Assembly (NCBI GenBank): GCA_023014485.1
Contig: JAJOZX010002363.1
Coordinates: 166,001 to 230,000 of the forward strand
Source of the DNA: Bathynomus jamesi
Taxonomy: Eukaryota > Arthropoda > Malacostraca > Isopoda > Cirolanidae
Direction: 5' to 3'
DNA: 64,000 bases
Shown: piece after piece, positions 32,086 to 43,598 of the stretch
Layout of the letters: every line of letters starts with the position of its first letter
Position numbering within the stretch: position 1 is the stretch's first letter
Notes under the pieces: model-generated
The model's database searches: none
The model's input: the letters and a program-made list of their open reading frames with translations, nothing else
What the model was told of the DNA's origin: nothing
Translations under genes and position numbers: made by a program

Positions 32086-33661
32086 GGTGTGATAGATCCT
32101 GAGGAATTTCCTGGGAGTCTAGATCCAGAAGGTGATGGTTCAATAGGTCCAAGACAGAGTTTTCCATGTCCCAAATGAACCTTAACCCACTAGTGATCCT
32201 CCAGAACTTTCTTCCTTGGTGGAAGCTCTGGAGAACACTTTAGAAAATGGGCAGGATGATGAGGAGCAGATTTACCAGCTGTTAGGCCAGCAATTAGTTC
32301 TCAAGAGTGGCAATTTAGCCCGGTAACTGGTTCAAGGACTCCCAATAGATTAAGCTTATCCTCAGTCAAAAATATCTGTTCAGAAACTAGGGCTTTATTA
32401 CGAGCTAACAGTAAACTAGCTCATGAATGACTCCAGTCTGTTGGGAGGGGGTTGGGAGTAATTCAAGAGTTGGCTGGTGATTCTCCTCCATAAACTCATT
32501 CCAGAAGTCCTGGAAGGGAGCTACCATTAGTACCCTCTAGGCCTCTGGAATATGTTCATGATTAATTTAATTAACAAAAGTGATTTTTTTCGACCTTGTC
32601 TAATTATGTATATATGTATATAGGATTATGTATTGTATTTAAGTGATGGTACTATGATTATATTTTCGATGTTAAAATAAGTATTTCTAGGTTTAATGTC
32701 ATAGTGTATCTAGTTTTTGTAATGGCTTTACGGAGCCTTGGTTAAGATATATATGAAAATAGGTATATCTTGCTGTACCGTAATGTATAGGTAGGGCCTA
32801 GCTAGTAAAGCCATGGAGGAAGCTAGTGTAAATTTTTTTTTTGAACAAAGTGACTGCACATAGTGATACTGAATACCATACCTTGAGCTTGGTTAAGTGC
32901 GGTAATTTTTGGTTTGCATGCCTCTGCCTGACTCATGCACATGCCCTCACTTGTCACCCACTTTGTACTTGCTTTGAGTGTCATGCATACAGCTTCCGGT
33001 GCATGTCCCTGTCCTTACCTGCCTCCAGTCACCCCCAATCACCCCAAATTACGCTTTCCGACTTCATGGGAGGTGTTTTCAGGGAGGGAGCCATTATTGG
33101 CTCTTCCACTCTTCAAGAATCAGCTTGAGGGGGGGTCTTCCAGGCCTTGCTCCAGTATGCACCACCATTCTTGTCTATAGGAGGGGGGTTCTGGAGGACT
33201 GCTCATCAAGAGGGGCATGGCCAGCCCACGCAGTTACCTCTAGCCTGGAGCAAGCGGACCCCACCTTTGGTAGGGATGTCTACCAATCAGGAGGTATGGA
33301 TGGGTGGACCAGGGCCAAGGTACATTGATAGTGCTGGGCTAGTGAGGATGTTAATCAAGGACATTAATTGTGCAGGTGGCTTCAGTTTCAAGCAAGGAGG
33401 ATTGTGATTAGCCTCTTAAGAAAAAAAAATTGTATCCAGTTATATTGTAACTAGGTAGGGTTTTGAAGGTGATAGAACCTTATTATCATTGATTCATGTA
33501 TGTATATATAATTGTCTAGTGTTTAGTAGCCATGGAGAAAGGAAAACTTGGAGCTTGGTGTCAGGATGGGGAGGTGGCAATTCCCTGAAAGAATGGATGT
33601 GGGAGAGGGCTTCGCTGCACTCACTGTTTGAGTGGTGGTACTCACCGCTCGAAGGGGGGAG
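32086..33661 (+). other. 3' noncoding region of the Gypsy element
   Basis: About 1.58 kb between pol and the 3' LTR. The first 450 bp still show fragments that look like decayed coding sequence (DEEQIYQLLGQQLVLKSG). The remainder is AT-rich and then GC-richer with overlapping short open frames, none recognisable. It ends with a purine tract, CGAAGGGGGGAG (33649-33660), the likely polypurine tract. Confidence 0.7.
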
Positions 33662-34721
33662 TGTAGTGGGGTTCTCTTGAATAACATCTTTTCTCTTTTT
33701 CAGGGTGCAACCCCCATATGGGCGGAGTTAGTCTTGATTAATGCCTGACTAGCTCAGTAGTCTGGTTTAGTTCCATTCTGGTCAGAAAACTTTGCCTTAA
33801 ATATTCAATTCATAGTTGGCTTCCGCTTGTGGAAGTTCTAGCCTGCCAACCAAATAGAGGAATACGAACAGTTCAAGAAAAAAAAAAAACAGAGTGCCTT
33901 GTGATAATGGACATTGCCTGTGCATAACGGTGTGCAGGTTAAGGTATTTCTAGCTTCAGGTTTAGTTTCTCCATGGCTTCACTATAATAGATAGGTATGA
34001 TTGGATTGACCTCAATTCTAGCTTAAGGATGTTAGGTCCAGGGAGGTCACTCGTGTTTTCTAATTGTACCATTCTGGTATAGCTTAAAGTTTTTTTCTGT
34101 TAATAGAAGTTCCGTTTTTGTTGTCCAATATTTTTTTGTCATTGTAATTGTAAATAATTCAAGTTGGATTTCCATTTCTTGACCTTAAGCCATGTTTAGA
34201 CGCAAGCTCATAACCCATTCTAGTTCTTGTAAATAATTCGAGTTGATTGCTAATAAACCCTTAGAATTCTACCAACTAGTTTTTTTTCAGCCTTTGTCCT
34301 TATAGACTGGGGTTGTCATTTTCAAGGACTTACAATTCAGAGGGTAATATCTGCTTTTCTCGTCCAGTCACATTTGGTTTACTCCACAGCCAGTTTGCAA
34401 AAATCGTGCTTGTTGGTTGCGTAGGCCCATATTCAGTTGAAGTCCTCAAGTATTGCTGGGTGCACATTGCACACACCTTTCCTGAAGCCAGGGCTTTCCA
34501 GGTTTTCAAGTGGACCCGACTCAGACACAGGGTTAATCTATGGAATAGCTAGCGGGTCGAGTCCATTTCTTGGTTCAGCCGTGTGGGAGTCTCGTTTGCC
34601 CCTCAGTGACAGTCAGTGGAGATGAGAAAAACTTCACCGCCCGGGACCTTCTCGTTTCCCGTCATCAAGAAGTAGCCAAGTTATGGTAGTCTAGTTAAGT
34701 TCATCCGCTTACCCCGCAACA
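33662..34721 (+). repeat. 3' LTR of the 10.9-kb Gypsy element
   Basis: It matches 23786-24849 except for one substitution and homopolymer lengths (for example a shorter poly-A run at 33878-33889). It is followed by the TTAT target duplicate and the resumed hAT-like coding sequence. Confidence 0.92.
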
Positions 34722-34725
34722 TTAT

Positions 34726-35093
34726 GGAAAGCCATATCTTCCCCCTGTCCCAGAAAGTGGCACTGCCCTGGTGGACCTAATTGGGCCTGACTCAAGCCGG
34801 TTCTTCACCATTTTAGGCATGCCCTATCAGTTTCTCCACAGTCCAGCCAGTGAATGGGCGGATCATGATGACTACCTGAACATGAAACGGGTTGTGGACA
34901 AGCTTCAGGTCATCAATGAGGCTGCAGAGCGTGGTGTAAAACTTTGCCATGACTTTCTTAATGTTGCCAGGGATGAGGAGCGCTTTCAAGAAGTCCTTCA
35001 AGTAGTTGAAAATGACAGACTCTACGTTCCTAATCAGCGCAAACGATCATCTGTTTCCGAACAGAAATCATGGTTTCTTGCTCTAGAGAAATA
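34726..35093 (+). pseudogene. hAT-like transposase copy 1, right part
   Basis: This is the C-terminal segment of the gene cut at 23785 (GKPYLPPVPESGTALVDLI, then LNMKRVVDKLQVINEAAERG). It contains the conserved AERG motif, whose Glu is the candidate third catalytic residue in all three copies, and ends at a TAA at 35091-35093. Removing the Gypsy element and one TTAT leaves a continuous gene but for a one-base slip in the G-run before the insertion. No terminal inverted repeat was found after the stop. Confidence 0.75.
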
Positions 35094-35417
35094 ATACCTT
35101 GTGAATATATGATAAAACCCCTTAATGTACCATGAGAGAATAAGAATGATTAACTTTTTTGTGTTAGTGATAACAGCTTTTAATTAAGACAGGCAAATGA
35201 TTTGTGTTAATATCCCTTATGATGGTTGTGTAATCTCATATATAGGTGCATATGCCATATAAGCAAAATCACTATTTTTCAAATTGCTGGTGCTCACTCG
35301 AATATGCATGAATCTTCAAAAAATTGCATGTGGGTATTTTTTATGTCAATATGCAACACCAAAATTTTGAACAGCATTGTAGGACAAAGTTGGGGCAACT
35401 GTCACACACCTAATATA

Positions 35418-35463
<46 letters not shown>

Positions 35464-36232
35464 ATATTGATATTGATATTGATAATTGAAGTTAGGTTTC
35501 TGATGAGGTCTTTAGCTATAAAGAAAATCAGGCTTTTAAATGATGATTATGATACTTGCACAATAAAAAAAAAATTTAGAAACTAAAACTTTTGAAACTT
35601 TTTTTTAATAAAAAATAAAACTAGGATCACCTACCATACCATTAAGCAGTGAAATACTTTCTTTTCTCTTAGTTTGGATGTGTAATGTACATACAGTTGC
35701 TTCAGAGCTTAGATTATTCTCTATATTAAGAGAATTTAAGTCTGTTAAAATTAAATAAAAAATTTCGTAATTCTTAAGGGCTGGCTTTTTAAGAAGCTGA
35801 GGCCTATTGGGGAATACTGAGACCTCCCGGGACTCACTGGGGGAATTTGGGAGCTCTCAGGAATCCTTCCTAATTATGCAAGTGTCTACAACAACTTGCA
35901 GTTTTAACCATGCCATCTCAGTGTCATGAGCAAGAATCAGGTTCCTGCATTAAAGGTTAAGGTCACAAATAGAGGTCAAGGGTCAATTGGAGGTCTATGC
36001 CATAACTTTTGCACCACTCACCATAATTTGATGAAACTTCACACCCACATGGTTCATCACAAGACTTGGGTCCCTGTAGCAAAGGTCATAGTCACAAATA
36101 GTAGTCACAGATCTCCATTTTCACCAAACAAAATGGAAACATTTGCAGCAATGTAAAAAAGTCACTTATTCTTAAGAAATCAGAATAACAGATTGCATTT
36201 GTCAGGTATAAATTGTGCTTTTCTTTTTACAG
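35094..36232. other. Spacer upstream of cullin-2 exon
   Basis: No gene is visible. It includes a (TA)n tract at 35413-35470, and at 35940-36110 a region with several AGGTCA motifs and two related segments (AAGGTCACAAATAG and AGTCACAAATAGTAGTC) that look like an old transposon end. If the cullin-2 acceptor at 36232 is real, the part near it is intron. Confidence 0.5.
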
Positions 36233-36243
36233 TTTAAAAGAAG

Positions 36244-36278
<35 letters not shown>

Positions 36279-36283
36279 TCAGA
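36233..36283 (+). other. 5' UTR part of the cullin-2 exon with (TA)n
   Basis: These 51 bases lie between the predicted splice acceptor and the start codon. They include a (TA)n tract of about 30 bp (36245-36274), which would lie in the mRNA just upstream of the ATG. No upstream ATG occurs within it. Confidence 0.7.
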
Positions 36284-36508
36284 ATGTCTTTAAAACCATG
36301 TGCTGTGGTATTTGAAGATAAATGGGGGAAAATTGAAGAAACAGTATGCCTTGTTTTAACAATGGGTGTTATCAAGCAAAAGTTTTGGAATGAACGCTTC
36401 TCTGATATTTATGCTCTTTGTGTTGCTCATCCAGAACCTTTAGCAGATAAACTTTACCTGGAAACAAAAACTCTATTAGAAAATCATGTTGTGAATCTTT
36501 GTGCCAAG
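36284..36508 (+). CDS. cul2: Cullin-2, first coding exon
   Basis: Starting at ATG 36284, 75 codons match the N-terminus of cullin-2: MSLKP, FEDKWGKIEETV, then WNERFSDIYALCVAHPEPL and LETKTLLENHV. Cullin-2 is the scaffold of a nuclear and cytoplasmic ubiquitin ligase with elongin B/C and VHL-box substrate receptors; this part begins the first cullin repeat, which binds the elongin side. A consensus donor AAG|GTAGGT ends the exon at 36508, in phase 0. A pyrimidine-rich acceptor (CTTTTCTTTTTACAG) at 36232 places the start codon in the second or a later exon. No downstream exon is found in the remaining 27 kb. The exon shows no damage. Confidence 0.9.
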
Positions 36509-37001
36509 GTAGGTCTAAGTAATTTAAATAGATCCAACAGTAACTCCAACCTAGTAGATATGTATAGGTCTTGTTTGGATAGAATTTTAAAAATTAAATA
36601 CTTTTATATGTGTTTGTGTTACTAAGTGTATCCTAGACTGAAAGTAGGCCCAGTATGATTTGGCCTTAAGTACAGTGAAGGACTAAATATAAATACTAGC
36701 AGAAATGATGATGATAAAAAATACATAATTTTGATATGGTTCCTTAAAAAAAAAAAAAAACCTATAGGCCTATCCACCAGTGGTGATGACATTCATAGGA
36801 CTAGAAAGTCCAGGGAAGGAAATGGTACATAATCCATTAGCTTTTTATTTTTTGAGGCAGATTGTCTGTCAAGTTTTATGTTGTCACACTCATAAACTTT
36901 ATAAAGTAGCTATATTAAATATTTGATATACCATTCTAAGTTAGGCATATGCAATGTATAACTACCATGCAAATTTTATTTTAACTATCATAGGTGAAGT
37001 A
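36509..37001 (+). other. Cullin-2 intron, proximal part
   Basis: AT-rich sequence after the donor at 36509. No gene or clear repeat terminus is seen. The intron extends to at least the end of the window if no exon was missed. Confidence 0.55.
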
Positions 37002-37143
37002 CAGGGTGTTTCAGGTTGACCCTAGAAATATAGAAATTGGTGGAATTTTTATCAAGTAGGTAGTAATTCAATGTAGTACAGATTAGGTCACACTACAAAT
37101 TCTGCCAATTTCCATATTTCTGAGGTCAACCTGAAACACCCTA
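37002..37143. mobile_element. 142-bp mariner-type MITE
   Basis: Inverted ends CAGGGTGTTTCAGGTTGACC and its near-complement, with further complementarity inward (ATATAGAAATTGG and CCAATTTCCATAT), flanked by TA on both sides. TA targets and such ends suit Tc1/mariner-derived MITEs. Confidence 0.8.
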
Positions 37144-37216
37144 TATATTACAATTTAAGTATTTTTAGCTTAGATTTTGGAATTTATATTTATTTTGTTT
37201 TAAACATCACTAGTTG

Positions 37217-38028
37217 CAGGCTTGGAGCAATTACATTACAGAGTCAATTACAATTACTTTTTATTTTAAAAGGTCAATTGCAATTACACAAAATAATGCA
37301 ATCATTTAGAGCCCAGTAAAGCCTAAAGCTTAAGTGCCAAATTAAATAAAATAAATAGTCCAGCTTCACAATTATTGATGTCATTGTGAATTGTAAAACC
37401 AATGTATTTATTTTATTATTAATAAAAATTCAAATTAAAAAACTTCAGTTACAATGAGGGTGTGAAACTTGCCAAAATTTTCTGATGGCCCAAAAGACCA
37501 GTAAGCTTGAAAATCTACTGGCCCATAAAGAAAACTACTGGCCCACTCTGCTCACAATGTAAATGCAAAAAAATGAATGTTATGGGTCTATTACTGGCAT
37601 CAAATTTTATTGAATTCATGTGCAATAAATGCAAGCAACATGGCCATTGGCTGGATATATGAGGTTAATCTGCCTAGAGCCAATCATTACACAGTTTATG
37701 TAGAGCATAGTAAATCATATTTATATTATTGTGGTATTGGTAAAAGATTCATCTGCTATGCCCCAATTTATTTAGACCTACCCTACATAAAGGCTACATT
37801 ATATATTGTTGATATTATGAATAAATAAATAGTTTCACATGTATTGTGCTGCTTGTGCTTATCTGTGGCTTGTACTAGGTTTGCCAGCATAGCAGCAGGG
37901 TTAAAACATTGCTGGCCACTCAGACCAGCTGTCTTATGAAAATTAGTGATCGAATGTGAAAATAACTGACCTCAGGCCAATGGGCCAGTGGAAATTTCGT
38001 ATGCTGGTTACAATTACTCCAAGCATTG
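37217..38028. mobile_element. Probable hAT-type MITE
   Basis: The left end CAGGCTTGGAGCAATTAC and right end ATTACTCCAAGCATTG are inverted and resemble a common hAT-MITE type with AATTAC-rich subterminal repeats (37235-37280). The left flank is ACTAGTTG; the right flank was cut by element A and shares only ACTA, so the target duplication is not confirmed. The interior may hold a further insertion with TGGCCC motifs (37485-37990). Confidence 0.5.
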
Positions 38029-38031
38029 ACT

Positions 38032-41000
38032 GGGGCATTCCAGGACAAATCGCCCAAGAATTAAAAAATTTGTCACCACTCCAGCCCGGATTTTAATGAA
38101 AATTGACATATGGGGTTTTTCCAGGTGCTGATTTCACTGGTTCAAATAAAAAAGTTGTATGACCCACAGTTTTTGAGATATGGGCCCCCAAAATCTTGGG
38201 GGCCCCACTTTACCACCTAAATTTAATGGGCAATAACTCCCAAACATCTTACCATAGACCTATAAAACTATACATTTTTAGAATCAGCATGAACAGATCT
38301 ATTAAATGATACCACATTCAAATGTGTAGAACAGTAATGAAAATTTTGCCCCCCTTTTTTATTTTTATTTTTGACCCCCACTCCCCTGTAGACAAAGAAA
38401 TCCAAAATTTTTTTTTTCATTTATTAAACTTCCATTAATTGTTAAAAGATACAATTAAAAACGTGGGTATCAAGTTGCAAGATATTTTAAAAATTATTGA
38501 AAAAATATGTACATTGATAGTTATATATTTTACATTGAAGTTTTGACATTTTTACGCAGACTAAAATAGAGAACTACAAATGATATATTTACATCCTATG
38601 TATAACTCACATTCACGCAGTCTCTCTCTCTCAAATGTTTGTTAATTATGCTTATTTTTATTACAGATGTGCTTATTTTGAGTCAAATCATATCTTATTT
38701 TTGAGATTTACAATTGTATATTTTTAGTAATGAAAAATGGTTAGATACTGTGATGCTCCTTTAGAAAAACATAAGATGATGATACACAAGGATATAAGAA
38801 CCATCAGCCAATCACTTTATGATCACTGTAAATGGAAACTACAAAGGAATACTGTAATATGTAGCAACTGTAGAAAATTATTGACCCAGAGACCAGAGTT
38901 GCTATCAATATCACAAAGTGAAGAGTCTGATCACAATCAGTCTTCTGAGAATGTATTTCAGAAAGTGATGAATATGATCCAATTATATATATCAAGTAAT
39001 GCTAAAGAGGAGGTTTCTCAAGTTCTAGAAAGTCTTGCTGTGACTCCAGTGAAGAAGCATAAGTATTTAATGATAGGTACTTTTTATATTTATAATTTTT
39101 TTATTTATATTATTTATTTATAATGCATTTACTTTCGAGACAGTTTTTCAGCAGTTGCTGAAAAACTTAAAACTGCTGAATAACTTAATGAAATTAATAT
39201 GTTGACATATTAAATTTATTAAACTTATTAAACTTATGGAATTAATATGTTGACATACTAATTAATTATTATTGTCCATATATATCAAATGGAGTCAAAT
39301 ATTTGTTAATTAAAAAATTTGAGATGGTTTGGGTTCCTCAAGAAGAGAAGCAAAAGCTATTCAAACAATAGAAAAAGCACATCGTTCTTTAAAATGAAAG
39401 CTAGAAACAAGTTTAGAAATTGAGATCCCAAGCCCATCAAAAGCTACAAAGTTGGATCATGAAACTCCAAAGGTATGAATTTTAAAATGATATGCTATTA
39501 TTAAGTAGGAATATACCTAAACTAAAACTGAAGCATAAAAACAAAATGTAGGTATTCACCTTTGATAGTAGAAACTAGAAGCACAACTCCCTAAAGATTG
39601 GAGATCAATGGGCCCATTAAATCATTTGGAATTCATTTGGTCACAAAATAATTTTTGGTTTAATTTGACTCTTATCTCAAAGAATGCTCATTTTGTTATA
39701 CTTGAAATCAATATTATAATCCCAAAAATTTAATATGCACATGTAATGTTTTGTTTATAGCTATTATACATTCATGAATTTGTTTCAGGTCAATGATTCA
39801 TCTCATGAATGAACTGGTTGAAGCTTTCCATTCTACTGACAGTTATGAGAGGAAACTCAAAATATTGACATTATCTCCATTTACCATATCAAAAACTATT
39901 AATCTATTTCAGACAACTGAATATTTAGTTAAGAAAAGCAGAAATATAAAACAAAGACTTGAAATTATTCCTGAAATTGAACCCATGTCAAAAGGAATTT
40001 AAGTAATAACTAAAGGTACTAAAGATTTTGTTCAGAAATTTTTTGAATTGGATAAAATTAGTCATTTATGCCCAGGTACAAAAGACTGCCTGAGTATCAG
40101 AAATGAAAGTGAGTATAAAGAATCTGTGCAGAAAAGACCACTGTTAATGAATCTGAAAGAAGCTTTTAGGCTCTCTAAAAATAATCCAGATAGTCCCCAA
40201 ATTGGCTTCTCTAGTTTTGCCAGCCTTTGCCCCAGACATTGTGTTTTAGCTGGAGCTGCTGGTACCCATTCTGTGTGTGTATGTACATACCCAGAATGCC
40301 AAAATACAATTCTCAGCTTTGGGTGTCAAAGGGTTGGAATACACAACTCTTATGGAGAAAGCAGTGTGATGTCAACAACAGGAATTGCATGATGCAAATG
40401 TAATCTCTGTCCAAAAGAACAAGTATTAAGAATTTTTTGCTCACTTTTTCAAAGTTAACGATCCTGAATGTGAGGAAATAAAATATAAACAATGGGTTAC
40501 TACAGATCGATGCAATATGGTTGAAAAGACAGAATCTGTAGACGATTTTATAAATTCATTAAGCACAAAAATTGTCAAATTGACACGTCATCACTTTATA
40601 GCAAAGAATCAGAGTGCGTTTCTAAAAAATTTGAAGAATAATTTAAATAGCAATACAGCTGTAGTTCTTGGTGACTTTTCAGAGAACTACTCATTTGTAG
40701 TACAGGATGCAGCCCAAGGTTTTCATTGGGAAAATACCCAATGCACAGTGCATCCCTTTGTGTTATATTATAAGGAACCAGAAAGTAATGAAACAAAACA
40801 TTGAAGTTATTGTTTTTTATCTCCAAATACAAAGCATAACACTACACTGGTTTACACTTTTTTAAATACACTCATACCTATTATTAGAAAATCTCACCTT
40901 CATATCAAAAAATTACATTATTTTACTGAGGGATGTGCAGGACAATACAAAAATCATTTCAACTTTGTTAACATTTGTAAACATGAAGATTTTGGGCTGG

Positions 41001-42227
41001 AATGTGAGTGGCATTTCTTTGCCACAAGCCATGGTAAGAGCGCTTGTGATGGGATTGTGGGGGTACAGTGAAAAGATCTGTAGCCAGAGCGAGTATGCAG
41101 AGAACATTCACAAATTAAATATTAACACTAGAAGACATGTTTGAATTTTGTTCAAACAATATAAGTGACATCATAAATTTTTTTTTTAAATTCTGAAGAA
41201 ATTGGAGCTATGGAAAAATTTTTAAGTGACAGATATGAAAAAAGTTTGCGGCTAACAGGAATACAAAAATTCCACAGATTTGTACCTATTAATGCAAATA
41301 ACATAAAAACATTTGAATTATCTTCTGATGAAGTTGGTGAGGTGAGGATTATAAGCAAAGCTTTTCTGGGTGAAGATAATGTTGAAGTTAATCTGAAAAT
41401 AGGAGAGTACATAGTTTGTACTTACAATGACCAGAAATGGTTGGGATTTGTACATTCATATAATGAGGAATTTGATGACTTTGAGGCTAGCTTTTTGCAC
41501 CCATCAGGATATAGTGTTTACTATTACTTTCCACAAATTAGAGATACATGCCACATATCAAGAGATAAAATTTAGGTTTATTAAGCACACCAACTTTAAA
41601 GCCAAGAACAATGTCTATTCAATATGTTTCCCTAGAAAATGAGTTGAAAAAAGTCGTAATTATGAATCAACTTGATGTAATGTGTGTGTTCAATATGTAT
41701 TTTTACTGTTTATTTTCATCCATGTGAATATATCATTTGTAGTTCTCTATTTTAGTCTGCAGGCATAAAAATGTCAAAATTTCACAATGTACATATTTTT
41801 TCAATAATTTTTAAAATATCTTGCGACTTGATACCCACATTTTTATTGTTTGTATCTTTTAACAATTAATGGAAGTTTAATCCTAGGGGCGGGTGGAGGT
41901 CAAAAATTAAAAAGGGGGAAAATTTTCATTATTGTTCTACACATTTGAATGTGGTATCATTTAATAGATTTCTTCATGCTGATTCTAAAAATGTATAGTT
42001 TTATAGGTCTACGGTAAGATGTTTGGGAGTTATTGCCCATTAAAGTTAGGTGGTAAAGTGGGGCCTCCAAGATTTTGGGGGCCCATATCTCAAAAACTAT
42101 CTATTTCATAGAACTTTTTTATTTTGACCAGTGAAATCAGCACCCAGAAGAGCCCCATATGTCAATTTTCATCAAAATCCGAGTTGGAGTGGTGACATGC
42201 ATTGGGTGATCTCTCCTGGAATGCCCC
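38032..42227 (+). mobile_element. DNA transposon A, long TIRs, Sola-like
   Basis: Inverted repeats of about 510-565 bp (38032-38597 and 41717-42227) begin GGGGCATTCCAGGACAAATC and its near-complement. Flanks GACT and AACT are probably a 4-bp target duplication with one change. The 4.2-kb interior carries a spliced transposase gene. It has the same layout as elements B and D but a clearly different sequence, so it is a separate family of one superfamily. Confidence 0.85.
38738..41575 (+). pseudogene. Transposase of element A
   Basis: Exon 1 (from 38738) starts MVRYCDAPLEKHKMMIHKDI and has CSNCRKLL, a Cys/His-type N-terminal domain. Exon 2 (39340-39473) is a short basic helix region with donor GTATGA. 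Exon 3 (from 39790) encodes NELVEAFHSTDSYERKLKIL, CPGTKDCLSI, IGFSSFASLCPRHCVLAGA, the core (LGDFSENYSFV; FTEGCAGQYKN; FATSHGKSACDGI) and ends with the SH3-like tail (IGEYIVCTYNDQKWLGFV). The second core Asp is Glu here. Several frameshifts (about 40010, 40330, 40440, 41070) and stops break it, so it is inactive. Confidence 0.8.
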
Positions 42228-42231
42228 AACT

Positions 42232-42405
42232 ATCAATTTTTAGAATGGTTAACTAGGGGGACAAAGCCAACTAGAATTTTACATTTGTGAAATGGGTGCT
42301 GCTTCTTTATTGGCATATTTTCATTTTCTTAAAATTATCAACAGTCTTCATTTCATGAAAGAGTTAGAAAATATTATAGGGGTATACTGTATAAATAGAC
42401 CAAAC
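42232..42405. other. Short spacer between elements
   Basis: AT-rich DNA between element A and the next MITE; nothing recognisable. Confidence 0.5.
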
Positions 42406-42767
42406 CAGGGTGTCTACTGGTCTGGAAAATGTGAATAATCTGGAGAAGTCAGGGAATTTATTTTAGGCCTGGAAAATCTGGAAGTGTCACAGAATTTTGA
42501 TGGTTAACCTGGAAAAAGACAGACAGAGACAGAAAAGGAAAGTAATGAAGAGTGCAGAAAGAGAGATTGCCACTATGACTGAAGAAATTAATGAATTGAG
42601 AAAAACTATAACTTTTTTTACTTACATAGTTTAGATATTCCCTTAATAATTGTGTAAGCCAGTCTTTGTATAGAAGCCATTGTTACTTTTTTGTGTCAAA
42701 ACGTTTTTTCTGGTCAGTTATTATTATTTTTATTTGCATATTAATACCTAATATACCAAAACATATA

Positions 42768-43221
42768 CAGTCGAACCTCGTTTAACGTCATGCTCAGTTT
42801 ACGTCTTTTTGTTTAGCGTCAAAGCCTCCATTGGTGTACATGCATTCATTCTACGTCACTTACCCCATTTACCAGTGTTAGAATTGTTGTAAAGGCATGG
42901 AAAGAGGTAACCACAACCACTATGAACTCTGCGTGGAAGAAACTGTGGCCCTCTATGATCTATCATTTTGTGGGCTTTGAGGAACAAAGCAATCCTGAAG
43001 CTGAAATTCTCCACCTTGGGCAGGCAATGGGACTGGAAGTTGATGCTGATGATGTGCAGGAACTTCTTCAAGAGCATGAGAGGGAGTTAAATGCAACAGA
43101 CCTCCAAGAGATGGCAAAGGAATCTGAATCTGAATCTCTGGAGCAGATTACCTAAAACCCCATTGAACATGTACTTCGTTTAACATCACTTTTCCCAGAA
43201 CGAATCAATGACGTTAAACGA
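42768..43221 (+). mobile_element. Deleted pogo/Tigger element
   Basis: The left end CAGTCGAACCTCGTTTAACG follows a TA dinucleotide. The right side shows the inverted counterpart GACGTTAAACGA but lacks the outermost bases. Most of the transposase is deleted. Confidence 0.8.
42922..43155 (+). pseudogene. Tigger transposase C-terminal fragment
   Basis: The 77 residues (MNSAWKKLWPSM, ILHLGQAMGLEVDADDVQEL, HERELNATDLQEM) match the acidic C-terminal region of Tigger/pogo transposases. The CENP-B-type DNA-binding part and the DDE core are missing. It is a remnant within the element at 42768. Confidence 0.82.
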
Positions 43222-43284
43222 CATTGGCCTGAAAAACCTGGAAATGTCAGGGAATTTGAATCTGCTGAACCAGTAGACACCCTG

Positions 43285-43598
43285 CAAACATAACTCATTA
43301 TTATGTTTAATTAAATCTTAATCTAACTTACAAACTAATGTTCCAGTAATAGCAAACAGGAAGAGTCCAGAGAGCATAAGCTCATCTTAATAAAACAATG
43401 CTGAAAAAGCCACATAAACAGTTGTATAAAGACATAAAATCCACATTTTACTTTGGGTTAGGATTAAGCAAAATTGGTGTAACACACGAGTTATTCATAA
43501 AACAAAACTCTTAGGTATGTTAGGTCACTCTACCATATAGCATCTAAATAAAGACTTCCAATTTCACTAATTACAATCCAAATATGGGAGCTGCCCAT
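43285..43598. other. Spacer; includes end of a hAT fragment
   Basis: AT-rich DNA. Near 43570-43598, on the minus strand, it completes the C-terminus of the hAT fragment that continues at 46734 (GQLPYLDCN then stop). Nothing else is recognised. Confidence 0.5.

Larger units (their letters stand above)
23786..34721 (+). mobile_element. 10.9-kb Ty3/Gypsy element with OTU-like domain
   Basis: Near-identical LTRs of 1064 and 1060 bp enclose gag, two pol ORFs and a long 3' noncoding region. The 4-bp target duplication TTAT (23782-23785 and 34722-34725) and the resumption of the hAT-like gene beyond it fix the borders. LTRs differ by one substitution (gtggaggtgag against gtggagatgag) and homopolymer lengths only, so the insertion is recent. 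Coding order is gag; protease-RT-RNase H; OTU-like; second protease-like; integrase; acidic Ser-rich tail. Frame changes within the OTU-like part may be real damage or homopolymer errors. Confidence 0.92.
42406..43284. mobile_element. MITE with CAGGGTGTCTAC ends, hosting a Tigger remnant
   Basis: Inverted ends CAGGGTGTCTACTGG and CCAGTAGACACCCTG with CAAAC duplicated at both flanks (42401-42405 and 43285-43289). Inner sequences repeat CTGGAAAA and GTCAGGGAATTT motifs in inverted order. A pogo/Tigger remnant is inserted in the middle. The 5-bp target matches that of the unrelated-looking MITE at 15793. Confidence 0.82.

Noticed and set aside
32841..33407. Overlapping frames with a hydrophobic start, considered as an env-like gene
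   Set aside because: They are short, overlap in three frames, have no transmembrane or fusion motif, and lie in the noncoding 3' region of the Gypsy element.
37485..37990. An inner inverted element marked by TGGCCC motifs
   Set aside because: The supposed ends are too dissimilar to call and no target duplication was seen.
38032..42227. KDZ or Kolobok assignment for elements A, B and D
   Set aside because: No CxC or THAP domain and none of the KDZ core motifs I know; a 4-bp target and DDD spacing fit Sola better, still unproven.
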